A stretch of DNA of 64,000 bases, taken from Branchiostoma floridae (Eukaryota > Chordata > Leptocardii > Amphioxiformes > Branchiostomatidae). The notes beneath the pieces were generated by a model. It worked only from the letters and a program-made list of their open reading frames with translations, had not been told where the DNA came from and did no database searches. The stretch spans positions 13,512,153 through 13,576,152 of the forward strand of contig NC_049981.1 of the NCBI RefSeq assembly GCF_000003815.2. Reading direction: 5' to 3'. This document shows positions 49,401 through 57,018 of the stretch, in pieces (positions within the stretch are counted from its first letter, which is position 1; the number at the start of each line of letters is the position of its first letter). A program made the translations under genes and the position numbers.

Positions 49401-50549
49401 TCTTAGCCTACCAAATGCGGATGCAGCCAGTGAGATCCTTCTCTTTATATCATTTGTGGTGCCTGGTAAAACACTTCCTAGGAAAACAAACTCAGGGACT
49501 TTTTCAACATTTGTACCCTCTATGGAGATGTTTTCTCGTTCTATACTAGAGATGACTTTACATTTTGCAGCATTCACTTTCAGACCCCATTTTTTGCAGG
49601 CTACTTCGAGCTCATTTGTCGAGAGCTGAAGTTTACTGAATATTGCTGCAATAAGTGTAGTGTCATCTGCATACCTTTCCTCTGTGGATAGATTATCATG
49701 GAGTTGAAAAGTAGTGTCAAGGCTTTTCAGCTCATCCATCACAAACTCCAGGAATATGTTGAAGAGGACTGGGGACATGAGGCAGCCCTCTCTGACTCCT
49801 ACACCAACTTGGAACCAGTTTGTGATCTGTCTGTTGATTGTTGTTGCACATTGAATGTTCCTGTACAGTTCTTCAATAATATTTACAATTTTTGCCTCTA
49901 CCCCAATCGCTCTCATCATTTTCCATAGAGCTTTCCTCCAAACTGTATAGCCGGTCTAACCGCCATTCGGAGNNNNNNNNNNNNNNNNNNNNNNNNNNNN
50001 NNNNNNNNNNNNNNNNNNNNNNNNNNNNNNNNNNNNNNNNNNNNNNNNNNNNNNNNNNNNNNNNNNNNNNNNCGAATGGCGGTTAGACCGGCTATACTGA
50101 GATACAGAACTGTGTAGGCTTTAAACCGGCACTCGATGTGCTGTAAATGCAATACAGATCTAGTTCACTTCTTTCACAACAAGGTTAGAAGAATGCAGAA
50201 TAAAACTTTGTCTGGGATATGAAATTATGGATTTCTTTGTGTTCTTAATTTGTCGTTGGTAGAAACAAGTTGACAACAGGAACACGTTGGTGAAATGAAC
50301 AATTTCTAGACTCTATTCCCTGTCCATTGACATTTCGCGATGTGAAGTTCTTGATCACCACAAAAATACCATAATTTGGCATAAATCTTGCTGAAACGTT
50401 CGTCTCCATTCGATGATCGAGTCATTGCAGAAATCGTAGTTAGAATCAGTATTTTGATGATAACAATAACACTTACCTTCCACACTTGCGGCATAAATAA
50501 AAATGATACAGCAGATGAACCTGACGACAATTTCGTGTCGTGAAGCCAT
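24620..50549 (-). CDS. Giant polycystin-1-like receptor/channel (FAMeT, sushi, EGF, CLECT, ILEI, GPS, PLAT, PKD channel)
   Basis: Forty-three exons, transcription order: 50549-50477, 45477-45217, 44722-44528, 44259-44065, 43955-43833, 43608-43495, 43335-43202, 42938-42839, 42551-42435, 42173-41979, 41781-41656, 41489-41100, 40379-40278, 39616-39468, 38830-38734, 38523-38407, 38126-37932, 37724-37599, 36533-36147, 35926-35804, 35686-35564, 35390-35268, 35027-34836, 34638-34481, 34366-34279, 34135-33939, 32814-32590, 32371-31807, 31615-31437, 31236-30993, 30787-30527, 30261-30101, 29834-29742, 29392-28846, 28449-28332, 27952-27735, 27636-27462, 27259-27105, 26994-26522, 26333-26173, 26028-25774, 25330-25183, 24765-24620. 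About 8.3 kb coding, about 2,775 residues. A signal peptide ([14 protein letters not shown]...) opens it. Polycystin-1 family proteins are 11-TM, GPS-bearing receptors that pair with polycystin-2 channels, often in cilia or sperm. Exons 30 and 38 have frame-breaking lengths (see findings); all other junctions are in phase. The link from exon 1 to exon 2 across 5 kb rests on phase and signal-peptide logic only. The gene could be functional with assembly errors, or decaying. Confidence 0.85.
27270..27410. repeat. Tandem duplication, unit 69 bp
   Basis: GGGAGTTACACAATTAGAAA starts at 27278 and again at 27347, followed in both by ATATAAGCT.ACTATTTA and a GAAAACAG. In the polycystin intron between exons 37 and 38, adjoining the frame-broken exon 38. 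Confidence 0.75.
28565..28840. repeat. Direct repeat pair, spacing about 190 bp, around an AAG-rich insert
   Basis: The block TCCTTTTACGAG(A/G)ACAATTA...AAAGATTGAGAACAATACATGA occurs at about 28578-28636 and about 28775-28833. Between the copies lies (GAA)n followed by CTTTATTGCACGACAACTG, which resembles a retroelement tail. Located in the intron between exons 34 and 35 of the polycystin gene. Confidence 0.6.
28846..30787 (-). other. Polycystin exons 31-34: PLAT domain and TM2-TM5 region
   Basis: Exons 31-33 encode the PLAT/LH2 domain: [62 protein letters not shown], then [16 protein letters not shown]. It lies on the first cytoplasmic loop, as in all polycystin-1 proteins, where it binds lipid and protein partners. 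Exon 34 (547 bp) starts after PLAT with [19 protein letters not shown] and AMWYGV, the conserved TM2 start, and contains at least four hydrophobic helices. Confidence 0.85.
30993..34366 (-). other. Polycystin exons 25-30: GAIN-like region, GPS motif and TM1
   Basis: Exons 25-28 encode about 360 residues with no Cys-rich modules ([14 protein letters not shown]..., [36 protein letters not shown]), in the position of the GAIN/REJ-proximal region. Exon 29 ends with the first half of a GPS motif ([17 protein letters not shown]). Exon 30 holds the second half ([11 protein letters not shown]), then [13 protein letters not shown] and the first TM helix ([17 protein letters not shown]). Exon 30 is 244 bp between two phase-0 junctions and so shifts the frame. 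Confidence 0.7.
33420..33470. repeat. Interspersed repeat fragment (GCGCGC-TGATGTCATC type)
   Basis: AATGCGCGCGCTGATGTCATC followed by AATAAAAT-like sequence is shared with 39128-39160 and, in part, with 32947-32975. It explains an apparent short exon at 32894-33000 that does not fit the reading frame. Confidence 0.5.
34481..35926 (-). other. Polycystin exons 20-24: three EGF modules and a Ser/Thr-rich linker
   Basis: Exons 20, 21 and 22 are each 123 bp and encode six-Cys EGF modules. The last two begin DIDEC, so they bind calcium. Exons 23 and 24 encode about 117 residues rich in Ser and Thr ([20 protein letters not shown]), mucin-like and probably O-glycosylated. The TCAACA hexamer array in exon 23 (35022-34994) codes for STST and is prone to slippage. 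Confidence 0.75.
36147..41489 (-). other. Polycystin exons 12-19: CLECT, ILEI, sushi, EGF, CLECT
   Basis: Exons 12 (41489-41100) and 19 (36533-36147) are single-exon C-type lectin domains, both with [15 protein letters not shown], the calcium-binding EPN motif (SEPNNKGG / REPNNKGG) and W(Y/F)DG.C in the WND position. EPN predicts mannose/glucose-type ligands. Exons 13-16 (40379-38407) encode a second ILEI domain with the same four-exon split as the first. Exons 17 and 18 are a third sushi-EGF pair. The second and third cassettes are near-duplicates of each other. Confidence 0.78.
39274..39377. repeat. Tandem duplication, unit 52 bp x 2
   Basis: ACATGATAGTATTTGCTGTC through ATCATGTTTCCAATG is present twice in direct tandem with about two differences, starting at 39274 and 39326. 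It lies in the intron between ILEI exons 14 and 15. Confidence 0.9.
41656..44259 (-). other. Polycystin exons 4-11: sushi, EGF, ILEI, sushi, EGF
   Basis: Exon 4 and exon 10 are sushi/CCP modules of exactly 195 bp ([21 protein letters not shown]). Exons 5 and 11 are calcium-binding EGF modules (DIDEC start, six Cys). Exons 6-9 (43608-42435) together encode a FAM3/ILEI-like domain, residues about 283-437: [60 protein letters not shown]. This order matches the FAM3 GG domain (rG.nv..ln..tGev, FDt, G.iv....D, KG, .vve..iP). Almost every exon is phase 1-1, as expected for exon shuffling. Confidence 0.75.
44528..45477 (-). other. Polycystin exons 2-3: FAMeT-like domain
   Basis: Exon 2 (45477-45217) carries a beta-rich half containing [12 protein letters not shown]. 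Exon 3 (44722-44528) carries [20 protein letters not shown] and [11 protein letters not shown]. The latter matches the farnesoic acid O-methyltransferase (Methyltransf_FA) pattern FR.FWI.W..G.i.VG....PF..W.DP.P. Despite the name, this module is a beta-sandwich found in many secreted and receptor proteins and is likely a binding domain, residues about 40-176. Confidence 0.65.
44855..44873. repeat. (GA)n microsatellite
   Basis: About nine to ten GA units in the polycystin intron between exons 2 and 3. Confidence 0.9.
46641..46942 (+). repeat. Copy A of a roughly 300-bp interspersed repeat
   Basis: Begins about CTGTAAGTTGAGGCACACCC and ends about GGTAGCATATCAAGTCAT, with TTCATGCATTAGCGACGGGT and GAACACACCCAAAAT before the end. 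Same order in copies B (47891-48200) and C (51429-51738, inverted). Non-coding; MITE or SINE-like. Boundaries approximate. Confidence 0.7.
47531..47592. repeat. Tandem duplication, about 32 bp x 2
   Basis: AAACTGCAATTCAGCCCT followed by (T/C)TGT(G/A)CTGAT occurs twice in a row in polycystin intron 1. Confidence 0.8.
47632..47680. repeat. Pyrimidine microsatellite (TCTG/TCTC)n
   Basis: CTGTCTGTCTGTCTCTCTCTCTCTGATCC and the following CTCTCTGTCCCTCTG form a simple pyrimidine-rich tract. Confidence 0.85.
47891..48200 (+). repeat. Copy B of the roughly 300-bp interspersed repeat
   Basis: Begins CCGTAAGTTGAGACACACCC and contains TTCATGCGTCAGTGACGGGT and GGACACACCCAAATGTCAGC, then ATATCAAGTTATATG. 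Diverged from copy A by substitutions and small indels. Confidence 0.7.
48880..49945 (-). mobile_element. Broken LINE (non-LTR) reverse transcriptase, 5'-truncated
   Basis: Read on the minus strand, the frame from about 49919 encodes finger/palm motifs of a non-LTR reverse transcriptase: [15 protein letters not shown] in an adjoining frame, [20 protein letters not shown], then the catalytic [10 protein letters not shown] (YADD). Near 49390-49305 the frame shifts into [21 protein letters not shown] third piece carries [17 protein letters not shown], the typical C-terminal tail of RTE-like and related LINEs. At least two frameshifts or stops and the missing endonuclease end make it a dead copy. 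It lies in intron 1 of the polycystin gene in the same orientation as the gene. Confidence 0.85.
49946..50096. repeat. 24-bp perfect inverted repeat flanking the assembly gap
   Basis: Bases 49946-49969 and 50073-50096 are exact reverse complements (core GGTCTAACCGCCATTCG). The only other known base between them is GAG at 49970-49972. The same CTAACCGCC.ATT core and GAG centre occur in the hairpin at 13671-13701. Confidence 0.9.
49973..50072. other. Assembly gap of 100 N
   Basis: Exactly 100 unknown bases, the conventional size for a gap of unknown length. It sits at the centre of an inverted repeat, so the break probably reflects a hairpin that stopped sequencing or assembly. It falls in polycystin intron 1. 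Confidence 0.98.
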
Positions 50550-52584
50550 CCTTCTAACTGGTCTACGCAAAGAGACACGGGTGGCCCCGTGGGAATGTTG
50601 TCTCAGGTTTAGTCAATATACAAAGTTTTGTCTCCGATTTTGACAGCAAATAGTGTTCAACTGTGCAAAGACAAAACCTTCTTCAGACACACTGTTCGGA
50701 CTCCACACACTCAATGATCGATGTTGGGCAGCTCCCTTGGCAACCTTCATGACGTCATGAAACATGGGCTAAACCACAAAAATGTCAGTATAATGATTCG
50801 TTTGTCGCGATAAAACAGAGGTCAAAACAATGTTTATTGTCATGAATGCTTTTAGATCTACTTAGTATATCAAGTAGATCTCAAGAACTATTTTTTCGTA
50901 CCCAGAAAAAAAACTGTTTATTCTACGTGTTTGTTTTATTTTGCTATATATCTCTCGCCAGACTATAATTGCACCGGTCGTTTCTGGGCGCTGGCATCAA
51001 GTACAATAAACAGGTCATAAAAATGGGTGGAACCTGTACTCAAGCCTAAGGTGAAGGTAGTGAGCTGTAAGGTTTCGATGGCAATGAGTGACTTATGAAA
51101 TATTTAAACCACGTATTAAATGGGCTTACGCTATATTTCAGAAATGACGAATTTTGTAGCACCTTTTTATGTTGGTAACGATCAATACTAGTGGTCTTGA
51201 TTGTTTATATGGTTGTTTATACATGTATTCATATTCGCTTCATTTTTTTAAATTATTCTATCAAATTTTGTTCTTTTTTATAAAAGCCTGATGTTTACAT
51301 TGTTTTCTCTCAACATGTATAACTATACAAGTTCATACAAGCTTGCGGATTGAAGTACACCCGAAGCGCAAACTGTATATCAAATCTAAATAAGTCATAT
51401 TTATCACGTATAACAGAAAATTAAGATGACTTGATATGTTACCATATTTTGGGTGTGTTCAAAACACACAAATGACTGATGCATGGACTAATGTATGATG
51501 ATGTGCTGCATTTGTTCAAAGGTAACTGCACATATGATATTTTTGTTTTGTTTTTACAAAACAACATATTTCCGAAAAAGCCATAAACAATCGGTCAAAA
51601 ACTATGTGATCCAGCTGTCATATTTTCTGTCACAAATAAAACTGCGCAAATACCCGTCCCCAGCAGCGTCTCTTTTACTCTGATAAGACATGTTTGGAGT
51701 TACCATTATGCGGGTTGGGTGTGCCTTGACTTACAGGTGATCGATTGCCTTTATGAGGCTGTGGAGAAATGTTCGTACAGTTCTATTCTATTGCGGAAAA
51801 AGCGCAATGTTGGAAAGGCATTCGGAAACTTAATTGCTTCACAAAAATGTATCTATCTGGGTCTATTTTAAACATGCCCCAAACTATTTGTAATATTTCA
51901 AAGTTTTCTCCACAGAAAGTTATGTATTTCACATGTGTTTTAGCAGCACGGGAACGTTACTGTAACTATGTAATATACCTTTTGGGTATGTAGTTGAAAG
52001 GGAAAAGGAGATGGCAATGGAATGAATTAGTATGCAAAACTAATTTTATTAAGAACCTTAATTATCTACAATTATCAAAATTTATTCTATTGGCACCAGA
52101 ATGCTATATAAAATCACAACTGAACCTAATCAAGTTACATTTTTTCTCAATGCATCTAGACTCCAATAGATTGGGATTCCAATTGTGCTTCAAAGTTTCA
52201 AATAATACAAGAAAGGATTTATCGTGTTTCTAACACTTTGATGTACTATTAATATATACTACTCACTAGTATGTGTAACTATAATGTGTAACTCCTTATT
52301 CTTGCTACAGTGTCGCTGTACATTACAATGAAAATGATTGCATTACCATCCAATTCACTAAGTGCCCTTTGAAGGACAAATCTATCTCTTTATTTTCTTC
52401 CCTTAAAACACTGCATTTAGTTTTACTGGATGAAACGTATTTACTGACATCTTCAACTGTAAAATAACTAATGGCTACTAACATAAAGACAAGCATTGTT
52501 GAAATTCTAAAAAGCTTGTCTTTGTATTCTGCAGTTCAATTCATGAATATGGCTATGGAATGGAGTATTTATCCCTTTATCCTC
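50550..52584. other. Intergenic region upstream of the polycystin gene
   Basis: No coding exon recognised. The left part should contain the polycystin promoter on the minus strand. A TTGGCAACC near 50739 resembles half an X-box only. On the minus strand AATAAA at 52389-52394 is a good poly(A) signal for the sulfotransferase-like gene, about 190 bases after its stop. A repeat copy occupies 51429-51738. Confidence 0.5.
51429..51738 (-). repeat. Copy C of the roughly 300-bp interspersed repeat, inverted
   Basis: Plus-strand ACTTGATATGTTACCATATTTTGGGTGTGTT at the left and GGTTGGGTGTGCCTTGACTTACAG at the right are the reverse complements of the right and left ends of copies A and B. Confidence 0.65.
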
Positions 52585-54934
52585 TCAGAAGATGGTGTCA
52601 GGAAAGACAAATGCAGGATCATTGACTTCCAGCTTGGCGCGTTTGACGATGTTGTTGAAGATGCGGCGCTCCCACTCTCCGAACCAGACGTCAGCGTGAG
52701 GCTTCCAGCTTTCCTTCTCTTCCTCCTTGTGACTTGTAATGACAGTGCCACTCTGGCTATCCTTGTGGAAGACTTTAGCCAAAGCAGCTTTGTTCTCTGT
52801 GTCATCGAGGTCTAGAGTAACACCAATCTTCTCCATCATCTCGAGAAAAGCCTCCTCCTTCCTGTCAACAAGTGCTCGGTAGTTGATGACAGCGCGGAAG
52901 AAGTGTTCCGGGTCCTCCCGGTGGAGGTCCAGGGCTTTCTGCATGACTCCTAGCCAGAATGTCATGTAGTAGTACACTTGGTGTGCATCGTGGGGCGGTG
53001 TTTTCAGTTTTGGGTCGTCCCCAAAAATGAAGTAGTACTCCGGCATCAGGTCAAGGTTATCCTCACAATGCTGCCTTCTTTTCCATTTCTCGGATTTCAT
53101 GCCCTCAACCCACGTGTCGTAGTCCTTTTTGCATCCGCCATGATTCAGTCGGATGGACGATTCTGCCATTTTCATGCCGTCTCGGTACATGAAGAGCGTT
53201 TGGGCTTCTGGGTGAGCTTCAGCCAGGACCTTGGCAAAGGTGATCACGTGTGACTTAAACTTATACATGATAGTGGATCGGCGCTGCACATCATTGCTGA
53301 AAAAGTAGTAGTTGTAAAGCGTGCTGATGTTCTTGACGAAAGCGATGGTGCTCTCGCGGTTCAGTAGAACGTCAGGGATCTTGCTGGCGTCACCTGGGGA
53401 TTTACCTTCCTGCACCTGGTCATAAGCCAGGGCGATGATAGAGTAAACATCAGGCCCATCAACTGCCATCGCTGATGGTAGGACGTTTGTTGCCTTCACG
53501 ACGAGGGTGGAGCCACATCGCGCTAAAAAGCAATGAGAAAGTTTTTTTAAGCAGGTCAGAATTTTTGCTTTCGTTGAAACGGAGGTATTGTAATCAGTTG
53601 GGGTGTTTGTTTGCAGTCGTCTGTCCGCAGTTTAAAAATTGGCATTTCAGTGTTAGTCTTTAGGGGACACTAACAGGAAGTTGGATCAAAAGGGACAAAA
53701 TGGTACTAGTACCAGAAATGGTACAGGAAAAATAATTTTTCCAAGTCCAGTGCTTTAAATAGGCCATGATATACTTATTTTTCACTTCCTTTCAATCTAA
53801 ATGGGATACAATGATTGGTTAACAACAATGATACCAAAATACAGCATTTTCTGATTGCATTTTATGATAGATGCAATTCAAAGAACAAAAACGGCTACAA
53901 AACATACATTATTATGGTGTTATTGATGTCATCAATAAGAAAGTTAGATAGTTACGATAGGGGTTTGTTCAACTTTTCTGTTTTTACAAGTATGTTACAT
54001 GAGTGGCATATCGTACCGGACATGTAGACGAAGATATTTTGCACATCGGCGATCTTCTCAGCTACAGCATCCGCCACGGCCTGGAGCTGCGAGATCGGGA
54101 TAGACAGCAGTTCTTGGACGTACGTACGTTGTGCCTTAGGAAAAAGGAAAGACAATGGCAACGAGGTTAGATGATTTTTTTATTAGACGCTCAAAGCTGT
54201 AAAATTAGCTGAATCTCGGTTACTACATGGAGGAGCGGTAGGCGACCTTTGATTGATTCACATGTGCATCATCATCATCACCACCATCATGGCTTACTGC
54301 TGTACTGCAAGTACTATTGATGGCTATGACATGGAGAAAACGTAGACAACCATTGACAAGTTTACTTGATCATCATCAATTATCATTATCACCATTATCA
54401 TCAGTGAATGCTTTAGATTGAGGTTCTATTCTTAAATGGTATGAAATGGAGAAGACTGATTTACATGATCATCAGTAGCAGCATCAAAATCATCACTGAC
54501 TGCTCTTGTTTCATTCTGATAGGCATCTATTTTCTTCTTATAGTGATTCATATCACGAAAAGATTCGTTTCTCAAACATTAGTTTTTCTCTAGAGCTCTG
54601 AGTATTTGATACCATCAGATTTTCTCTAGGGCTGCGAGTATTTCATATTAACAGATACGATCATGATTCTTACCAGCTGGAGGTAGAAGTGTTCCTTGAT
54701 GTCCACGTCCTCTTGTGTGCGCACGAAGAGGACTGTCTCTCGTGCCCAGTCGACCGCGTAGGGGGAAAACTCGTGCCCATGCTCCTTCATGAAGCTGATG
54801 ACGTCACCCACTGGTCTGTCCTCACCGACAGCGTCAAAGTCGTCCCAGTTGTTGATGTCGTCTGACTCCTCTTCAGCGTCGACGTCCAAGGCAGGGTCGA
54901 CGTCTTTCAGCTTCACTGATCTCAAGAAGGCCAT
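52585..54934 (-). CDS. Sulfotransferase-like P-loop protein
   Basis: Three coding exons, 54934..54674, 54134..54017 and 53522..52585, with phases 0 and 1, give 1,317 bp and 438 residues. The start MAFLRSVKLKD lies just after a TTTTCCAG acceptor, so a non-coding exon precedes it. Residues about 15-40 are strongly acidic (DVDAEEESDDINNWDDFD). The spliced segment IFVYMSARCGSTLVVKATN (about residues 120-139) matches the 5'-phosphosulfate-binding loop pattern R.GST. YKFKSHVITFAKVL followed by LFMYRDGMKMAESSIR (about residues 213-250) matches the 3'-phosphate-binding RD...S element. These are known from PAPS-dependent sulfotransferases, which would transfer sulfate to a small molecule or glycan. 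There is no signal peptide or TM segment, so it is probably cytosolic. The rest does not match a subfamily I know, and enzymatic activity is inference. Confidence 0.65.
54267..54290. repeat. (ATC/ACC)n microsatellite
   Basis: CATCATCATCATCACCACCATCAT in the first coding intron of the sulfotransferase-like gene; ATC-rich DNA continues loosely to about 54500. Confidence 0.8.
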
Positions 54935-55518
54935 TTTCTGGAAAAGACAGAAATGCATTCAGTTGCACCAGTTTGTCTAAATCGAGTAGTCTATACGCAC
55001 AAGAAGTAGATATCTGCGAGGTAACCTGAAACTGGGTAAATAAGCTTCAACTTGAGAGCAGCGTCTTCAAGAAAATAAACAATTTGAAAGAAGTCTTTTT
55101 TAAGGCCATTTTGGCGCTTTGTGAAGAGTTCCTCGTAGTGTTTAAGCCTGTTTCGTCTGACAAATGGACACTTGAAGTTGAACCAAGGATATACAAGGAA
55201 TACAATGCCCTTGGTTGAAGCTTCTTTTCTAGCTAATGCTTAGTCTGATCTAGATCTGTGGTTCGTGATTATGGTAAGCTTTCCTGTGGAAATTGAATAT
55301 GTTTCCGATGGCGTCGATCGATTATCAGTGATTTAAACGAGCTGTTTAGAAGTGCAGACAATTGCTGTTTAAAATCATCTGCAAACAACAATGTGACAAT
55401 TGCTGTTTGAAATCATATATACACAACAACGTGCTTATAACTGCTGTTGATATCATAGAATTGAATATTGTCCTCTTCCAAAAATTGATTGTTAAGTGTA
55501 AAGGATTTGGAAACTTAC

Positions 55519-55560
55519 CAAGACTTTGTTGAAGTAACAAGCTGCGATACACACACGAGG
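55519..55560 (-). other. Candidate non-coding first exon of the sulfotransferase-like gene
   Basis: On the minus strand TCAACAAAGTCTTG|GTAAGTTT is a near-perfect donor ending at 55519. The acceptor TTTTCCAG lies four bases before the start codon at 54934. Together they predict a 5' UTR intron of about 580 bp. The upstream edge shown is arbitrary. Confidence 0.45.
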
Positions 55561-57018
55561 ACGATGTCAACTAGACTGTACAGAAGAAAGTGTCTTGACG
55601 GAACCCGACAGTCCGGTGTTTTTAAAGTAATCGTGACTAAATTGTCTGGCGGACTGGAACAAGAAACACGTTATATGGGTGGGAGATTTTTTACCTTCCT
55701 AATGATTCACGCGCGTCGAAATAGAATATTTCTTAACGTTTTTAAAATACACATGAAAACGTTTTTGCAATTCTTTTAACTATTCCCTCTGTGCGATATG
55801 TCTTGCCAAGTTTTCACAAATATTTGTACAATTATTGGATGCCCCCCCCCCTCCAGAAAGTACCATTTTGATCTGGTTCAACAGGTAAGTGGGCTCATTA
55901 TAGTTGTCTACACTGGGGGCTAACATTAGACAAACATTTATGTGGCCTACGACCAGTCTAGTGACAGTCTTATCTCTTTCAGGGAATAATTCAGAAGCAA
56001 GACAACTGTGTTTTGGAATAAAGCCTATTTTATATTCATTTAGCTCTCAATATGTTAGTGAATACATTGAGAAACATGCACTTATACATTTAGACATATT
56101 TTCCTGACATAAAACCATCTCCTATACTTACGACGCATCGTTTAGGTTGATGCTTAATTGTTGTATTTTCAAATCAGAAATATAGAAGCAATCAACTCCG
56201 TATGAATGATCTAAATAGATATTAAAAAAACATTCATCGTTTTTTCTTCAGTTACTTCTTAGTTATCCTACTTGAAATACAATGTAGTTCAAAGATGAAG
56301 GGGGGGGGGGGGTTGTGTAGTCTCCAAGCAGACGTGTCAGCTGGATGAAAAAGACTCTTGGCCAAATAGGGCCAAATAAGTTGCCACGGAATGTCAGTCA
56401 GTGTTTGGCAGTCTATCCGGCTATCAGTTTACAGTCTTTGAACTCGGCGACATCTCACAGACTTGGCTGGTCAGTTCAATCCTAGGCAATTAACTAGGCT
56501 TTTATTTCTAACTTGGCCAAAGTTACTATTAGGCCTGGCAAGAGTCTGGTATAGAAGGGGGGGGGGGGGGGCTACTACTCCTTAATTGCATCAGAACATC
56601 GAGACCATAGTATGTCCAGGACAAAAGATCCAGCAGCCGGTTCTGCTGTAGTACCAAGGTCATACACTAGGGGACTCGAAATCAACTTGAAGTTCTCATT
56701 TCAAAATCTCTATCCACATACTACATGTTATTACAATCCATCTAGAGATTATTAAGTTATGCTGACCACAGATATCTGGAAAACATACACATACACGTAT
56801 ACCTTAAAAACAATACCTCCATTTTCATGGAGGTACTAGGTGTGGCCTAAAGTGGAGTTGGGGGTCAGTAACTGTAGAACCTCTGATCTCACTACAATAA
56901 AGGTAACCTCTGGTAACCCCTGGTCGACAGCAACTCTCTGTAACTCAAAACTATTGTAAGAACAAGTCATGTGACGTAAACTTGAGCAGAGGGACGCTGA
57001 CATTGCCCCAGTTTCAAG
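55561..57018. other. Divergent intergenic region with homopolymer tracts
   Basis: This lies between the 5' ends of the minus-strand sulfotransferase-like gene and the plus-strand kringle gene, so both promoters should be here. Seen: poly-C at about 55842-55853, poly-G runs at about 56300-56312 and 56558-56571. No exon or RNA gene recognised. Confidence 0.5.

Noticed and set aside
49354-49629. Plus-strand open frames at 48922-49928
   Set aside because: Antisense to the LINE reverse transcriptase, whose YADD motif fixes the coding strand.
52471-52815. Open frame of 114 codons on the plus strand
   Set aside because: Antisense to the last exon of the sulfotransferase-like gene; no motif or splice partner.
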